From Vanessa cardui (taxonomy: Eukaryota > Arthropoda > Insecta > Lepidoptera > Nymphalidae): DNA of 64,000 bases. Shown here piece by piece: positions 23,415-35,837 of this stretch. Each line of letters starts with the position of its first letter. Within the stretch, counting starts at the first letter, position 1. Below the pieces are notes generated by a model that was given only the letters and a program-made list of their open reading frames with translations, did no database searches and was not told the origin of the DNA. Where the stretch lies: NCBI RefSeq assembly GCF_905220365.1, contig NC_061123.1:5828001-5892000 (forward strand). The letters run 5' to 3'. The position numbers were made by a program, and so were the translations under genes.

Positions 23415-23679
23415 GTAATGTAACAGCCTGTAAATTTCCCACTACTGGGCTAAGGCCTCCTCTCCCATTAAGGAGAGTGTTCGGAACCGATTCCACCACG
23501 CTTTTCCAATGCGGGTTGGTGGAATGCACACGTGGCAGATTTTCAACGAAATTAGACACATGTCGGTTTCCTCACAAACTTTTCCTTTACCGCCGAGCAC
23601 GAGATGTATTATATTTAGGTTTTAACCCGAAATCATCGGTTAAGATGCACGTGTTCAAACCACTGGGCCATCTCCGCTT
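23415..23679 (-). mobile_element. SINE copy
   Basis: gtaacagcctgtaaatttcc at the tail end and gggccatctccgct at the head. The B box is degraded to ggttttaacccg and the segment ataaacacaaattaagcacatg is mostly lost, so the copy is about 40 bp short. Confidence 0.85.
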
Positions 23680-23728
23680 ATATATGTATGTATATATATA
23701 AAATAAATAACGGGACTAATCATTATCA

Positions 23729-23954
23729 TCACATAAGATAAAGTCACTTACCGCTGTCTATCCCTATGTATGCTTAGATCATTGAAAATACGTAAGAGAT
23801 TTGGAGTTTTTTTAATAGATAGAGTGATTCGAGGAGTAAGTTTGTATCTATAATACATGCACAATAAAGTAGAATGAACGAAAAACTGTGAGATATTCTG
23901 CAGTATATTTTGTATCAGCATTGCAACTGTACGAAGCCAGGCGAGTCGTACTAG
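23729..23954 (+). mobile_element. Non-autonomous Helitron-like repeat, copy 2
   Basis: Starts tcacataagataaagtcact and has ccctatgtatgcttagatca and aatagatagagtgattcgag. It ends gcgagtcgtactag followed by T. It has the same family, strand and length class as 7829-8055. The 3' hairpin is eroded. Confidence 0.7.
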
Positions 23955-24099
23955 TATAATAACAGTATTTCGACTGCCGTAGATCTGTGGATAACGCATT
24001 TCAAAGCTGAACAGTTTTGACAGGGAAGGAGCTTATAACTATAAGCAGTATTAATTTCCAACTCAAGTTATGACAAACAGTTTCATAGATACATTCTTA

Positions 24100-24330
24100 C
24101 GAGCCAACGTGCTTTAGTAAAAAAAGTAGCAATTTGCATAGCGAATACGAGAATATCGTTAACCAAAGAATTTTATGGGCGCTGGTAAACTGGCGGACCG
24201 TAAAGTAAAACGTGCGATATTTTAAGTGTGAGTCATTAACATGAAACATTAACCAGTGCGGTCGCGCCGGATAGCGCTGCATTGCTGCGCGCCAACATAC
24301 GGATAAATATCTTCCCTGCATTATTTAATT
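24100..24330. other. GC-richer island, unidentified
   Basis: Contains ggtcgcgccggatagcgctg and gctgcgcgccaacatacgg near 24,260. A 74-codon minus-strand frame crosses it but has no recognisable domain. It might be an exon, a regulatory island or a repeat. Confidence 0.3.
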
Positions 24331-24631
24331 CATTATTATATTAGCTTCCGCCCGCAGCTTCCCCGCATTTGAGAGGAGGAAGGGGTCACGTAGTCTATGT
24401 ATTAAAGCATGGTATAAGTATCCCTATTTTCATTTTTGTTTACCTGATTAAATAACATACACAAACCTGTATATTAAGTGGTATACATTCAAGTGAAGCT
24501 GATCATGTAATAGAGAAAAAATTATATTAGTACGAAGAGAACTGAATGTAAAGATTTATTAGTGGTCAAAGCTACCATTTTTTAATGTATGTAACCTTAA
24601 AAGCAATAAACTTTTGTACATTTAATATAAA

Positions 24632-24730
24632 AGACACATTAAACAATACTGCGTACTGTTGTTTAGCGGTAGAATATCTGATGAGTGGGTGGTACCTACA
24701 TAGGCGGGCTTGCACAAAGCCCTACCACCA
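24632..24730 (-). mobile_element. Retroposon family B, 5' end fragment
   Basis: aacaatactgcgtactgttg, then ttagcggtagaatatctgat and gggcttgcacaaagccctac. Very close to the copy at 40,907, so young or recently conserved, but the tail-side half is absent. The plus-strand 70-codon frame here is incidental. Confidence 0.75.
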
Positions 24731-26817
24731 AGTAAGTAGTGTTAAAAGTTCTTTGACGTGGATTCTAGTACATTCTTATTATTGTAGGCTGTGTTAATCT
24801 TGTTGCCACATTTAACTTAAACGGTTGCAGATCCTAAGTACATGGGCTTGTACAATAGACCGGGACGGTAAAAAATATCTAGTTTTTCAATATCAATTAT
24901 TAAGCTATTTAACGAAGAAAATACTCTTATTCTCAAATTTTGTTTCAGAAAAATCCAAAATAGGAATATTTTCTGATAGGAATACATCTAAATCTCGTGT
25001 TACGAATGGGTAATAGGATCAGAAGTTAAGTTGCAACTTTCATGGCGATCTATAAACCACTGAGGTATTATTTCCGGCGTTGAATAAGAAGATTTTAGTG
25101 CGCTTCAATATTCATAGAAGACAAGAAGAAGATATATATATTTTTTAATTGCATGGCCAGCAGAAATGCGTGATCTCTATTTTCTCAAACTGTTTATTTA
25201 TTAGTATATGTTGAAAATTTAGTTAATTAATAAGGTATTAAGCTAAATCCTGATGGTTACATATCTGTCTTTTAATACAACTTTTAATCTACATCTTTGT
25301 ATATTAAAACTAGCCCATTCTGTAAAAGAGAGCGAGAAAAGCATGCGTTTTTTTTTTAATTTAACCAATAATCAGGCATAGTGCTATTGTTGGCTGATAG
25401 AAGGTACTGACTCATGTTTCTTATTACAGGAACACCTACCATATCGATGCCAAACTACACAGCATAAACAAGTCTATGTCTTCTTTTTAACCATTAATAT
25501 TCTTTATTAAATAAATGTCTTTGTTGTTAGTTAAAAAATAAGGATTTTTTGTATGTTTTCATTTAACTTTAATCATATTCTTAGTGCTTTAGATCACGCT
25601 ACGACCTACGGGGGAAAAGCAGAAACTTTAAACACGTATGAAACCGCGCGCTAATTATTTATAAAAACCACGTATATTAGTACAAGTTTATCTATACATG
25701 ACACGAATGGAAATTAATTATATGCGGTTTTTATTTGTATGTTCATCGGTATACATTATGAATCTATTTACTCACGAAAGCGCGCCCCTCTACGCATAAT
25801 TATCGGCGTTCATATGTGAGTGATACTCGTGCTGACAAAATGTCTTAATGTGCGTGAGGTGACTAATGAAATAGAGCCCGAAAAGTATACAAATTAGATT
25901 ATATTTGTTAATTCATGACAATAATTTAAAGCGTATGGGCGCGTCTTCGTGAGTGAATACATCTATACTAGAAACTATAAATACTGCCACAACAAGCTGG
26001 TGTTTTATTCATACATCTAACTTCTAAAGAGTTTTCAGTAAAAAGTTTTTAGCATTTTCAAGCACCGCAGATAAATTTGACGGTGATCGTATCTCGGAAA
26101 GCAATTAAGATAAGCGAACATTGTGCTGTCACGGCTCACAGTACGCTAAGCGGACACAGGCTCAATTTATGCGTTCCTGTTTTAGTCGACATACATCTAT
26201 GCCAGACTCAGCCGTTGTATACGCCGAAAAGCCCTGGTTCAACCAACGCCTATTGCCTATAATCGGACAATTGAACAAACATACAGCACAATATGCCTTG
26301 CTATATTTTACATTTGAAGTCGATAAAGCTTTCTATGCAAAAAAATTTGCTAGTCAAATTTGATCATACTAAATAATAGTTGGTATATATATACTTTATA
26401 CAAACTGCAGTATAAGCGTTAAAAATAGTATTTAATTTATAAACACAATTTGCCTAACAATGTTGAGAATTCAGAATAAACATTAAAAGGAAATTATTGT
26501 AATATGGCTATTTGTGGCGAGTTACTAATTAAATTAATAAAAGTAATTCTTGTGGAGTTACCCCGACGTCGAGTGCACGCTAATGCATGGTTCGCACGCA
26601 AGCTGCGAAATGCAAGAGCTACTCTAGAAAAATAAAAGCACTTAAAAAGTTGATTTGTCTGAGTTAAGATATGTGCAATAAAAGTTTACCTACATTATGT
26701 ATGTCGTTTTTTTATAACATTGAAATAATATGTAATATGTGACTGCATATATGAATTAACAACATATCGTCCAATCGTAAAACAACATCCATCCCTGATT
26801 TATAGATGTAGATAGTT
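24731..26817. other. AT-rich DNA with a few CpG-richer patches
   Basis: No gene recognised. A TATA-like ctataaatac lies at 25,976, in a moderately GC-richer stretch 25,600-26,330 that carries overlapping 61- and 80-codon frames without motifs. A retroelement terminal repeat or a host promoter are both possible and neither is supported. Confidence 0.4.
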
Positions 26818-27119
26818 GTAAAGTAACAGCATGTAAATTTCCCACTGATATTATAAGGCCTCCTCTTCCATTAAGGAGATGTTTTGGAACATATTCCACC
26901 ACGCTGTTCCAATGCGGGTTGGTGGAATGCACATGTGGCAGAATTTCGATGAAATTAGACACGTGCAGGTTTCCTTACGATGTTTTCCTTCACCGCCAAG
27001 CACGAGATGAATTACAAATACAAATTAAGCACATATATATATATGTATATAGTGGTGTTTGCCTGGGTTTGAACCCGCCATCATCGGTTAAGATGCACGC
27101 GTTGTAAACTGGGCCATCT
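26818..27119 (-). mobile_element. tRNA-derived SINE, nearly full length
   Basis: Complete from agtaacagcatgtaaatttc to aaactgggccatctt, with the B box gtttgaacccgcc. The A box lost a few bases at the head (ttgtaaactggg). Short (AT)n growth sits at 27,033-27,049 in the body. Confidence 0.9.
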
Positions 27120-30100
27120 TTTTACAAATTAAGCATTTTTAATTTAAAAAGAAATTGTACGTATAATATATCTTAAACAACAAAAACGAAACAAATAAAA
27201 TAAAATAAAATAAAGCACTAAATGCTTCAGGAGAATGTAGCGTGACATTAATTTGCAAAAACAACAGTAAAATAAAAGGACTCTCATACCGAAAAAGATA
27301 ATTAAAAATCAAATTAACAATCTTCTCTGGACTAAATTAACAATTTTCCTTTTAAGCAAATGTAATATTTTAATATTTACGAAATTGTTTTTTTATGTAT
27401 TTTTTATATTAATCATATTGGCATGGGCCTTCTATATGTACGTATATATTATCTGTGTTCAAAGTTTGAAGTGCATTTTTATTAATATTAATTATATAAA
27501 CAAATTACGTTTGCCTAATTATTTCTAATTGAAATGTATGCATGCCTTTAATTAACTTTCTCTCAGCAATCGTTGGTCAAAACGACTGATTTTCAAGTTA
27601 GTTACAAATCGAAATTTTTAAACACTCTTGGTGGTTCTATGAAGAAAATATTTTTAAACTTTTTTCTGTCACTCTTTTACAATCTGTGATTTAGTGAAAA
27701 GGCTACGAATGTAACAGAAATCCGGGAAAACACGCGCTATTCGATTCGGCCAATGAGCGCGTTGACCGTCAGATAGCATCAACTATTTTCCCGAGAGGAT
27801 ATTATGATATTAATATTACTTATTCACAACGTGAAATTTCAAACATTACTCACAGTTTTTTATTTTTATTTTAAGTTATAACTTCTTATAGTAGAGTTAT
27901 CCGCTTCGTTACGTCACGCGTTACAGTGTTCCTCCCCTCTCATTTTAACTCACAATGCTAGCCGTACTTCGGACAGATTTTTTTATAAGTGGTCAATTCT
28001 GTCGGGCATTCCAAGATGCTCGAGCATTTTTTATATAATGTAACTTGTTTTCCATTTATCTTACATTGTCTATGCGCAACCAACATTGGAAATTAAGATA
28101 TCACTCCTCTTAGCCACTCCAGAATCCCCTGGCCTCACCACCAGGTGGATCTGCACTGATTAACAGGGAACGAGGAGGAATCGAATGTCGATATAAGCCT
28201 TGACCTATTGGCTCATCCTCTTATCAGGAAAACATTGTTAAGACGCAACGGAAAATGCGGAAACGAACGAACGGAAAAAAATATTTGTATCTAATTCCAA
28301 ATTATTTCTTTGTGCCGTTTCGTTCATTTTTCGCTCAGAGAATCGGAATTGCGATTCAACGGGAAAACACTGCCAGCATTATTGCCACCATTTCATCCGT
28401 TCCACGGGGCTCGGCTAATACACAACAAAATATATGTTTTATCTTGTATTTATATGCTCATTTCTCTAACTAGAATCAAGTATTATAACAACGCCTTAAG
28501 GCAAACAATTCGAATCGGTTTAGATACATCGAGTAATCGGTCCATACGTAAAAAATATCGATAAACACGTAACAACTATCATTTTGAAGTCGGTTATAAA
28601 GACACTAACGCTGTCTCTCCGACTGTCCCTATGGAATTTGCTAACGATATCGCTTGACTGATAAATTAGTTTTATCTTTAGTCAAATAGGCAATCTTTAG
28701 TTACCAAAATTGTTATACGTCTTGTCAAATGAAAAACTATTTTTAGATCAAAGAAATTAAAATTCATATTTGTGAAATCCATAGGAAGTCTTAAATTCGT
28801 TTTTCAAATTCGTTTTTTTCAGTCTCTGATTCTTATTCGATTGTTTTTACCGCCTTTCACATGATTGTATTAAAACAATAATACCCAAAGTGGTATGTAC
28901 ACATTGACCCCGATAAGGGTCGGCCTATAAGGGGTCCCTGTGAGCGAAAAAAACTGTTAGGGATCCATGAGATGTAAACGGGAACGATGGATGATTTTAT
29001 TTAAGCAGGCTGTACGTTTAATTTTTATTTTATATGCACCAATCGACTGAAACTTTTGTATACTATACCGATGTAAACATAGGCTTTGCTAACAAACCAC
29101 TTTTCGAAATTCCATAATAACACTAATTAATTATTATATCTCTTACAATTATTTAGTTTCGTAATCCACTTTGAGTTTGTAGAACGAACTAAGAAGAGAG
29201 TCTACCAAAAATTTAAAATCATGATTGGTTATGTACGAAACCAAAATGTTTGAAGACCATATAAGGCTGACAACAATAAAAACATTGAAACAAACACAAA
29301 CTAACTATAATAATTTGTAATAATAGTTTGCAAAATTATCAGCTCGCGTTAAATTGGCGCGTTCACTATAAGTTATATTTATGGAAGCAGTTCGGACCAC
29401 ATGGCGCCCACGAATCGAGTGGATAATAGAGTTTTAATTGAGATGGAGCTTAACAGAATAGGAGGCCATTTGCAAGCTGTAAATTTTTATTCATAACCAT
29501 TACCCTCAGCTCTGAGCAATGGACCGTAGGCAGTAATGGCAATGACAATAAATTTGCATGAAACTGATAATTTAAAGAAAACGTATAATATTTATATTAG
29601 TTAAAATAATTTATTAATAATATATTTTGACATAGCAATGACTTATAACTAGTCAATAATATTGCGATCAGAATGTATGTTAACACAAAATTGGTAATTT
29701 TTTTGGACAAATTCGGGTACAAGTCCGATCAAGCATCATTGACACCACTTTCCGCACCAACTTCTACTTTTTTTGTTTATGAATCCTTTTGGGCTTGATA
29801 GTGAAGGAAAACATCGCAATGATATTCACTCTTTGACACATGTGCTACTACCAACTCGTAATAAATTTTCGATAGCAATCGAACTGGTTATAAGCAGATT
29901 ATTCTGTTCGAAAATCTTTGTGTTGAATTTTATATTTCCTTTTAATAGAAACTTTGTGATCATATTATGTATGAGGTTATTGAACTTAGGCTAAAGGAAC
30001 TCGCGATAATGATGGATGAGCCGACTTCCATTCTTATGGTAATATTAGTATGATAAATATCCTATCCTTATGAATAACATGATATTATAAGAAGAACCAA

Positions 30101-30582
30101 TGGTGTGAATATAGCTTAGACATGGCTTAAATTATTTATATTTTTCTTATAGTTTTTCAAATATCTCGTATGTTTATTTTTCGGATTTAACTTGTGGTAA
30201 TAGGCTTAGGTGTTTTAAGCGATAGTATCAATGTTTGTTATGTGAAAAGACTGAAGATTACAGAAATATCTTTGACTGGATTATTTGTGAAGTTTGTTCC
30301 AATATTTAGAAATTGTTCAGTACATATTCCAAATTTGAATAATTCATATATTTTCATTCAAATAGGCAATATTACCATAACATAATAACTAAGATAATTC
30401 GCTGCCACTTGATTGAGCAAGTGTGGCATTAGCTTTACAGATAATTCAGTGTTCCGTCACTTCCGCTTCGTTTAGTCACAAAGGTGTGGTAATATCCTTG
30501 GGGATAGATTTCCGGGTCTCTTGAAATCACACGTGTTCTAATTTTAACTTTCTTGATTAGATTTGTTTATATAAATAGTAAT
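27120..30582. other. AT-rich DNA without recognised feature
   Basis: This is the longest stretch without a recognised repeat. It contains a short (AAAAT)n tract at 27,193-27,216, CpG-richer patches at 27,710-27,790, 27,900-27,990 and 28,090-28,260, and a small hairpin gaccccgataagggtc at 28,906. No frame has gene-like features. Confidence 0.45.
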
Positions 30583-30882
30583 AGTAACGGCATGTAAAGT
30601 ACACACTGCCGCGTTAAGGCCTCCTCTCCCTTTTGAGGAGAAGGGTTGGAACATATTCCACCACGCTGTTCCAATGCGGGTTGATGGAAAACACATGTGG
30701 CAGATTTTCTATGAAATTAGACACATGCAGGATTCCTCCACGATGTTTTCCTTCACCGCCGAGCACGATATGAATTATAAACACAAATTAAGCACATGAA
30801 TATTCAGTGGAGCTTGCCTGGGCTTGAACCCGCAATCATTGGTTAAGATGTATGTGCTCCAACCACTGGGCCACCGCGACTC
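30583..30882 (-). mobile_element. tRNA-derived SINE with target duplication
   Basis: Full body from agtaacggcatgtaaagtac to gggccaccgcgactc. tagatttgt occurs just outside both ends (30,558-30,566 and 30,883-30,891) as the target duplication. The tail is (AGTAAT)n-like rather than (TTG)n. Confidence 0.9.
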
Positions 30883-31149
30883 TAGATTTGTATACACAAG
30901 TATAATATCACGGCATCACGCATAAGAAATATATAGAAACTATTTTAACATTTTATTGTCTTACATAAATCAATGATATTATGTAATATATTTGATAAAA
31001 TTGAAGTCGATGTTACTTCAATGAACACATTAACCTACAGTCTAGCTTTGCTCGCGTCCTTGCTGGTTTCTTTTAGTAAAATAATGGTGATAAAATATAC
31101 TTTATTGAAGCAGGCTTTTATAGACTTTATTTTTTTTACCGTTATCGCC

Positions 31150-31220
31150 GTTACGGTGTGCAATGTAGATTATTTCGAGAAGGACCGGCAAAAAACTCAG
31201 CAGTTACTTTTTTCTAACAT
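31150..31220 (-). mobile_element. LINE 3' UTR relic
   Basis: gagaaggaccggcaaaaaac and tcagcagttactttttt are the reverse complement of the ccggttcttctc block and its upstream gagtaactactacg seen at 6013-6050. Small fragment. Confidence 0.5.
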
Positions 31221-32002
31221 TTAATATACAAAGTTTTCAGTTTAACTTTACTTCCTTTAAATCCATTTATACTGAAATTCGGTCTCTTAAAATAATTATG
31301 TACATATAGCAAATCATCTTAAGGTTTTTAAAGAAAATATAATTTATATCTGAAGTAAATCGTACTAATTAAATAATCCACAAAAATTAAACTTTTTAGT
31401 TCTAGACGATTTTAAATTTAACAAAATATGCATTTTGTATGCCATTTTTAATAACGGCAACGAAAAAATATTTTTCGGTAAATAAAGAGAAGATAATGTG
31501 ACCGTGCTAAGACTTTCAAGGGAGAAATTTGATTGATGCAAAACTGAGAGAAATTAAAAAGTAGGTCGTAATAAGACCTCATATGTGAAGTTAACAACCT
31601 AATTGCATGTAAAAAAACAATTGCAATGCAAAACTCAAAAAACCCCAAACAAATATACTTGTAAATTGATTATTAATTATTTACATAATTACATGTTAAG
31701 AAGCTTTATAAAAACCACAAATATTTTATTATTTCGGTAATATCGCCATAATAATTGACCCTTTCAACACGATTTTAATTTTAATCATTCCAATATTGTA
31801 CAATAATGTACATATTTGTAAAATGCACTCTCTTCCTACAGCGTAAAGTATCTACATAGTTAGAATTTCCGAAGGGACAATGTGGAACGGAATAACGATT
31901 GGAATTTCAACTATGACAATATTAGTTTTGTATGTTGGTTTAAATTTATTGAACTAAGCAAAAAGATGATTGATGTCATATTATATTACATTCTTAATCA
32001 CT
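31221..32002. other. AT-rich DNA without recognised feature
   Basis: Nothing supported. Confidence 0.5.
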
Positions 32003-32242
32003 GAGTCTTGGCACAGTGAAAAGATCACGTGAACTTTGAGCTAAGATTACAGGTTCAAACCTGATCAATCGCGTCTGAGGTTTCATGTATTTTAATTTAT
32101 AATTGCTCGTAAAGGAATACATGTGTGTTATGTTGTATGAAATTCTGCCAGAGTATCTTTATAAACAAACTCAAGAATAAACGTCAAAAACCTTCCTTGC
32201 AAGAGGAGCGCAGCTTAGCCCATCAGTGGAAAATTTATTCAC
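32003..32242 (+). mobile_element. Old SINE relic
   Basis: acaggttcaaacctgatcaa keeps the B box, followed by ataattgctcgtaaaggaat, tgaaattctgccagag and gcttagcccatcagtggaaa in family order. Many substitutions. One of the oldest copies. Confidence 0.65.
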
Positions 32243-34109
32243 TGCTTACTTTACGAAGTAAAATCTAAAACTTTTTACACGTCTTTTCGTTTCACTTGTA
32301 GATGTAATGTTACTTGTTTGTTTTCAGTACGTAACACAGTACATAGGATAAATTGACTATTTAGCCTTCTAATTGTCGTGTCAATATGAAAGTTTTTAGT
32401 ATATAATTCGGGTGAGTTGTAATACTTTGGCTTATACAATACGTTCAGATGCTAAAACTACGATGTATTTTTAACATTGATGTGTTGTAAATAAGTAAAA
32501 ATTTCCCGTACTTAGAATCCGTGTTAGTGACTATGATTGTTATCATTATATCAAAATAATAATATAATCTTATTAGGAGTGAAGTATATTTCCAAATGAG
32601 TAAATTCATGATCGCTTATTTTCAATTCTCAGTAATTCTATTTTAAGTGTATATTACTTGTCGTTCGTTAAAATATCTTCTACGAATTCACGTATTCTTC
32701 TATTATATTTATAGTGGTTCCTAAAACAGTGTTCTTTTTTTAACCATTGAACCCCCATAGTTATAGTGCTCCCGTGACAGATGGCAGGTATTGAGTACAG
32801 ATACACGGAACCTCATGAATATTCTGCCCTTATATTTTCTGTTTGCAATTTATCGTCCCCGTGTAAATTGAATCGGATATTGGATTATGTTAACAGTGGG
32901 TGGTAATTGAAATATTTTAGATACTTTATTCCATTTCAATTTCAGATACTTATGATGGAATATCATTCGATACATGCAAAGTTGTCCACCATGAATTTCG
33001 TCGAGCAGGCGATGAAATTTTATAAAAAAATCAGTGAGGCTTGTCTGATGATGATGATGTGAACCCATAATTTTTGGTAAAGATTTATATGTTTCACTTT
33101 CATTCATTCATTCTTTTTATGTAGATACAGATTTATTTAACAATGAACTCTACAGAACTTTATAAACTTTAACTATCACAAGACTGGGAAGTTGATTATT
33201 TCTCAATAAAAATAGTGCCAATCCGATACCGTTCAAAAATAATAATTAACATTTTACAGCCTAGAGATTAGATTGATAATCTTTTATTGTTGTTTATTAT
33301 TAAAAATAAATATAACGAATATTTTCTATAATTATCGTGAACAAATTTGTATTATTTAAATAAACAGTTTTAATTTCCCCTGAGCCAGAGCCGGGTGGGC
33401 TGAACCAGCAATTTGCCGCGCCGCGACTCATTATACGACTTGACTCGAGACAATATTGCTGACTAACTTGGTTCCAGTACGAAGCAACCGCAACACGAAT
33501 TTCAAAATGCCCAAGACTTGCTTTTCAAACCTTGATGTTATAAATAAGAAAATGAATCTTAGGCGTCGACGGAAATATTTATTTATAAATTATAAGTTAA
33601 TGTTGGTAAATCATTTTGAGACTCTACATCGTTTGACTGACTGCCACGGACATTTGGACACATGAAGAAGGTTTTATGGTATTCAGTTTTTTTTTCGCTT
33701 ACGTTAAAAGGCTGTTTATATCGCTGCAAAGGCCCCTTGTCCAAAGGCCAATTGATATACGTACAAGTTCTACCAATTTTACAAGTATAGAATAAGCATT
33801 TACAACATTCGATCGTAGTACCAGAATAATGATTAATTCTTAGCTTTGAAGATATTCAGCATTAGCCGTACAAAAGCATCAATTTCGTTAATCTGCAGTT
33901 TCTAAATTATACCTCATCTACATTAAACTATTTCAATCAAGAAACATTATGTTTACTAAATTGATCAATATTGTGATTACTTCTCCTTATATAATAAAAT
34001 AAAACATAGCTTTTATATAGTCATGTTTATATCTATTTATACACGTACGTTAGTAGATGATATGAATGTTTGTATATTTATTGTAATTAAGACAATATCC
34101 TTTCTTAAA
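32243..34109. other. AT-rich DNA with one GC-richer patch
   Basis: A compact GC-rich patch at 33,378-33,430 (ccagagccgggtgggctgaa, gccgcgccgcgactc) differs sharply from its flanks and matches no repeat here. It could be a short exon or a regulatory element. No coding frame stands out. Confidence 0.4.
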
Positions 34110-34217
34110 GGCCGGCAACGCACCTGCAAGCCCCCTGATGCTGCAGATGTCCATTGGCGGTGGTAGTCACTTTCCATCAGGTGAGCCTCCTGCTCGTTTG
34201 CCACTAATGTCATAAAA
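34110..34217 (+). mobile_element. Retroposon 3' end with A-rich tail
   Basis: aaggccggcaacgcacctgc, then ggcggtggtagtcactttcc, then atcaggtgagcctcctgctc, ending gccactaatgtcataaaaaaaaa. A second, older copy is at 45,995-46,085. The terminal atcaggtg-gcc-gctcgt-gcc-cat(A)n pattern is shared with family B, which suggests a common 3' end used by two elements. Confidence 0.7.
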
Positions 34218-34489
34218 AAAAATAATACGTGAAATTAGTGACCATATTAATATTTATCAATATCGGAATTATTCATGATCAATGGACGTTCAAACGATTA
34301 TTCACAAATGTAATAAGTCTTTAATTTAACGAATTAATTACACAGACGATTTCACAGTAGTCATCAACGTCGAATCCTTAATGTATCACATACACAAACC
34401 CATATCAATCACTGAAACTACTAAAAAAGAAAAAAAGATAATTACCAATTCTACGCATACGTAGTGCGCGGGAAATCTTAAATGTAACT

Positions 34490-34600
34490 GTTCATCCAAG
34501 ATGGCTGCCCCTCTACCCATGACGCGACGCTTCACTAGAGCGCTGTCCTAATCTCATAGACACTCTTTTCCGACAAGTATTAATAAACAAGATGGCGCAC
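34490..34600. promoter_or_regulatory. Two close PHO/YY1-like motifs
   Basis: ccaagatggctgcc at about 34,497 and caagatggcgcacc at about 34,589 both match the CAAnATGGC core bound by YY1 and its insect counterpart Pleiohomeotic. They are about 90 bp apart in a CpG-richer stretch. The motif match is seen directly. Any role in Polycomb recruitment or promoter activity is inference. Confidence 0.3.
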
Positions 34601-35550
34601 CATGTGCTATGCATGTCAAGTAAATTCAAATTTACTGGTTTTTTTATCATATAAAGAAAATAATACTCTATTTATGTAATTTAATTTAACATTCAGGAAT
34701 TCTGTGGTACTACAAGAAGGTTTTTTTTTAATTAGAGTATAACTTTAGGAATCTATATAAGGTATATTTCTAAAAAACCAAAAAACAAATGCTTTCTTGC
34801 ACTTTTACCTCTGTTTTTATATAGTATAAAAATATTTAAAGTTATTAAAAAGTATCAAAATTATTAAATTCAAAGAGTGATGGTCATTAATCCTTTTTTT
34901 TTAAATACATAAATAATTGCTTGTTTTATATATAAACGTCTTAACTTCAAAACTTTTAATTTATATTAAGAATTATACTAAGAGTGATCGACTCACGGTT
35001 TTATTAAATTATACCTTAAATTTTCACTTGTTGTATATTTTTGTCTAATTTTTATAAATTTACTCAGTAATATTTCCGTTTTTTAATCATATTCAAATAA
35101 ATCCCTAACTATTCTTATATACGTCTATTTTTATTATCACTTTTGATAGATAAGTTAAAAGAAATTCTTAAAAAAAAATGCTATTACACCCTGGAGGAAT
35201 ATCTGACAGATAAAATTGTGATATAACGTCCGTCTCTCTAACATTTGCTACGCCCTAGCAGGGTTTATTTCATGTAAACTAAAGTTTAATTGTATGTGTG
35301 AGCATGAAACCGCAAATAAATAAATAAATAAAAAATAAATAAAATAAATAAATTAAAATTTTATTATGAGTCGCGCCGACTTTGAATAAAGTTTATAACT
35401 TAAATTTCCAAAAATTTCCTTAGCTGAACGTAAAAAACATATAGTCTAAAGTAAAACTTTCTAGACTCAGTTGCGTTACACGTTGAAAGTCAGGACAAAG
35501 GAATTCACAAGTAATATTTGAAACTAAATACTGTGTGAAAGTAAAGTAAA
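34601..35550. other. AT-rich DNA with (AAAT)n tract
   Basis: Apart from the simple repeat aaataaataaataaataaa at 35,314-35,353, nothing is recognised. Confidence 0.6.
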
Positions 35551-35837
35551 GTAACAGCCTGTACATTTCCCACTGCTGAGATAAGGCCTCCTCTTCCATT
35601 AAGGAGATGGTTTGGAACATATTCCACCACGCTGTTCCAATGCGGTTTGGTGGAATGCACATGTGGCAGAATTTCGGTGAAATAAGACACATGCAGGTTT
35701 CCTCACGAGATGAGCACGAGATGAATTATAAACACAAATTAAGCACATATATATAGTGGTGCTCAACCCAGGCAGGGTTTGAACCCGAAATCATTGGTTA
35801 AGATGCACGCGTTCTAACCCCTGGGCCATCTCAATTG
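35551..35837 (-). mobile_element. SINE copy with rearranged B-box region
   Basis: gtaacagcctgtacatttcc to gggccatctcaattg. It has the same caacccaggcagggtttgaa rearrangement (35,764 on) as the copy at 21,471. It lacks the tgttttccttcaccgcc segment. Frames of 90 and 61 codons crossing it are incidental. Confidence 0.9.

Noticed and set aside
25976..26040. TATA box ctataaatac with a tcagt initiator as a promoter
   Set aside because: The spacing of roughly 55 nt is too long for TATA-Inr pairing, and no downstream gene was recognised.
32850..33107. SINE relic around 33.0 kb
   Set aside because: Only scattered short words resemble the family (gatgatgatgtgaaccc, aatttcgtcgag), which is not enough to separate from chance.
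35420..35692. 90- and 61-codon frames over 35.4-35.7 kb
   Set aside because: They are translations of a SINE, and similar frames occur at 26,756 and 23,477 over other SINE copies.
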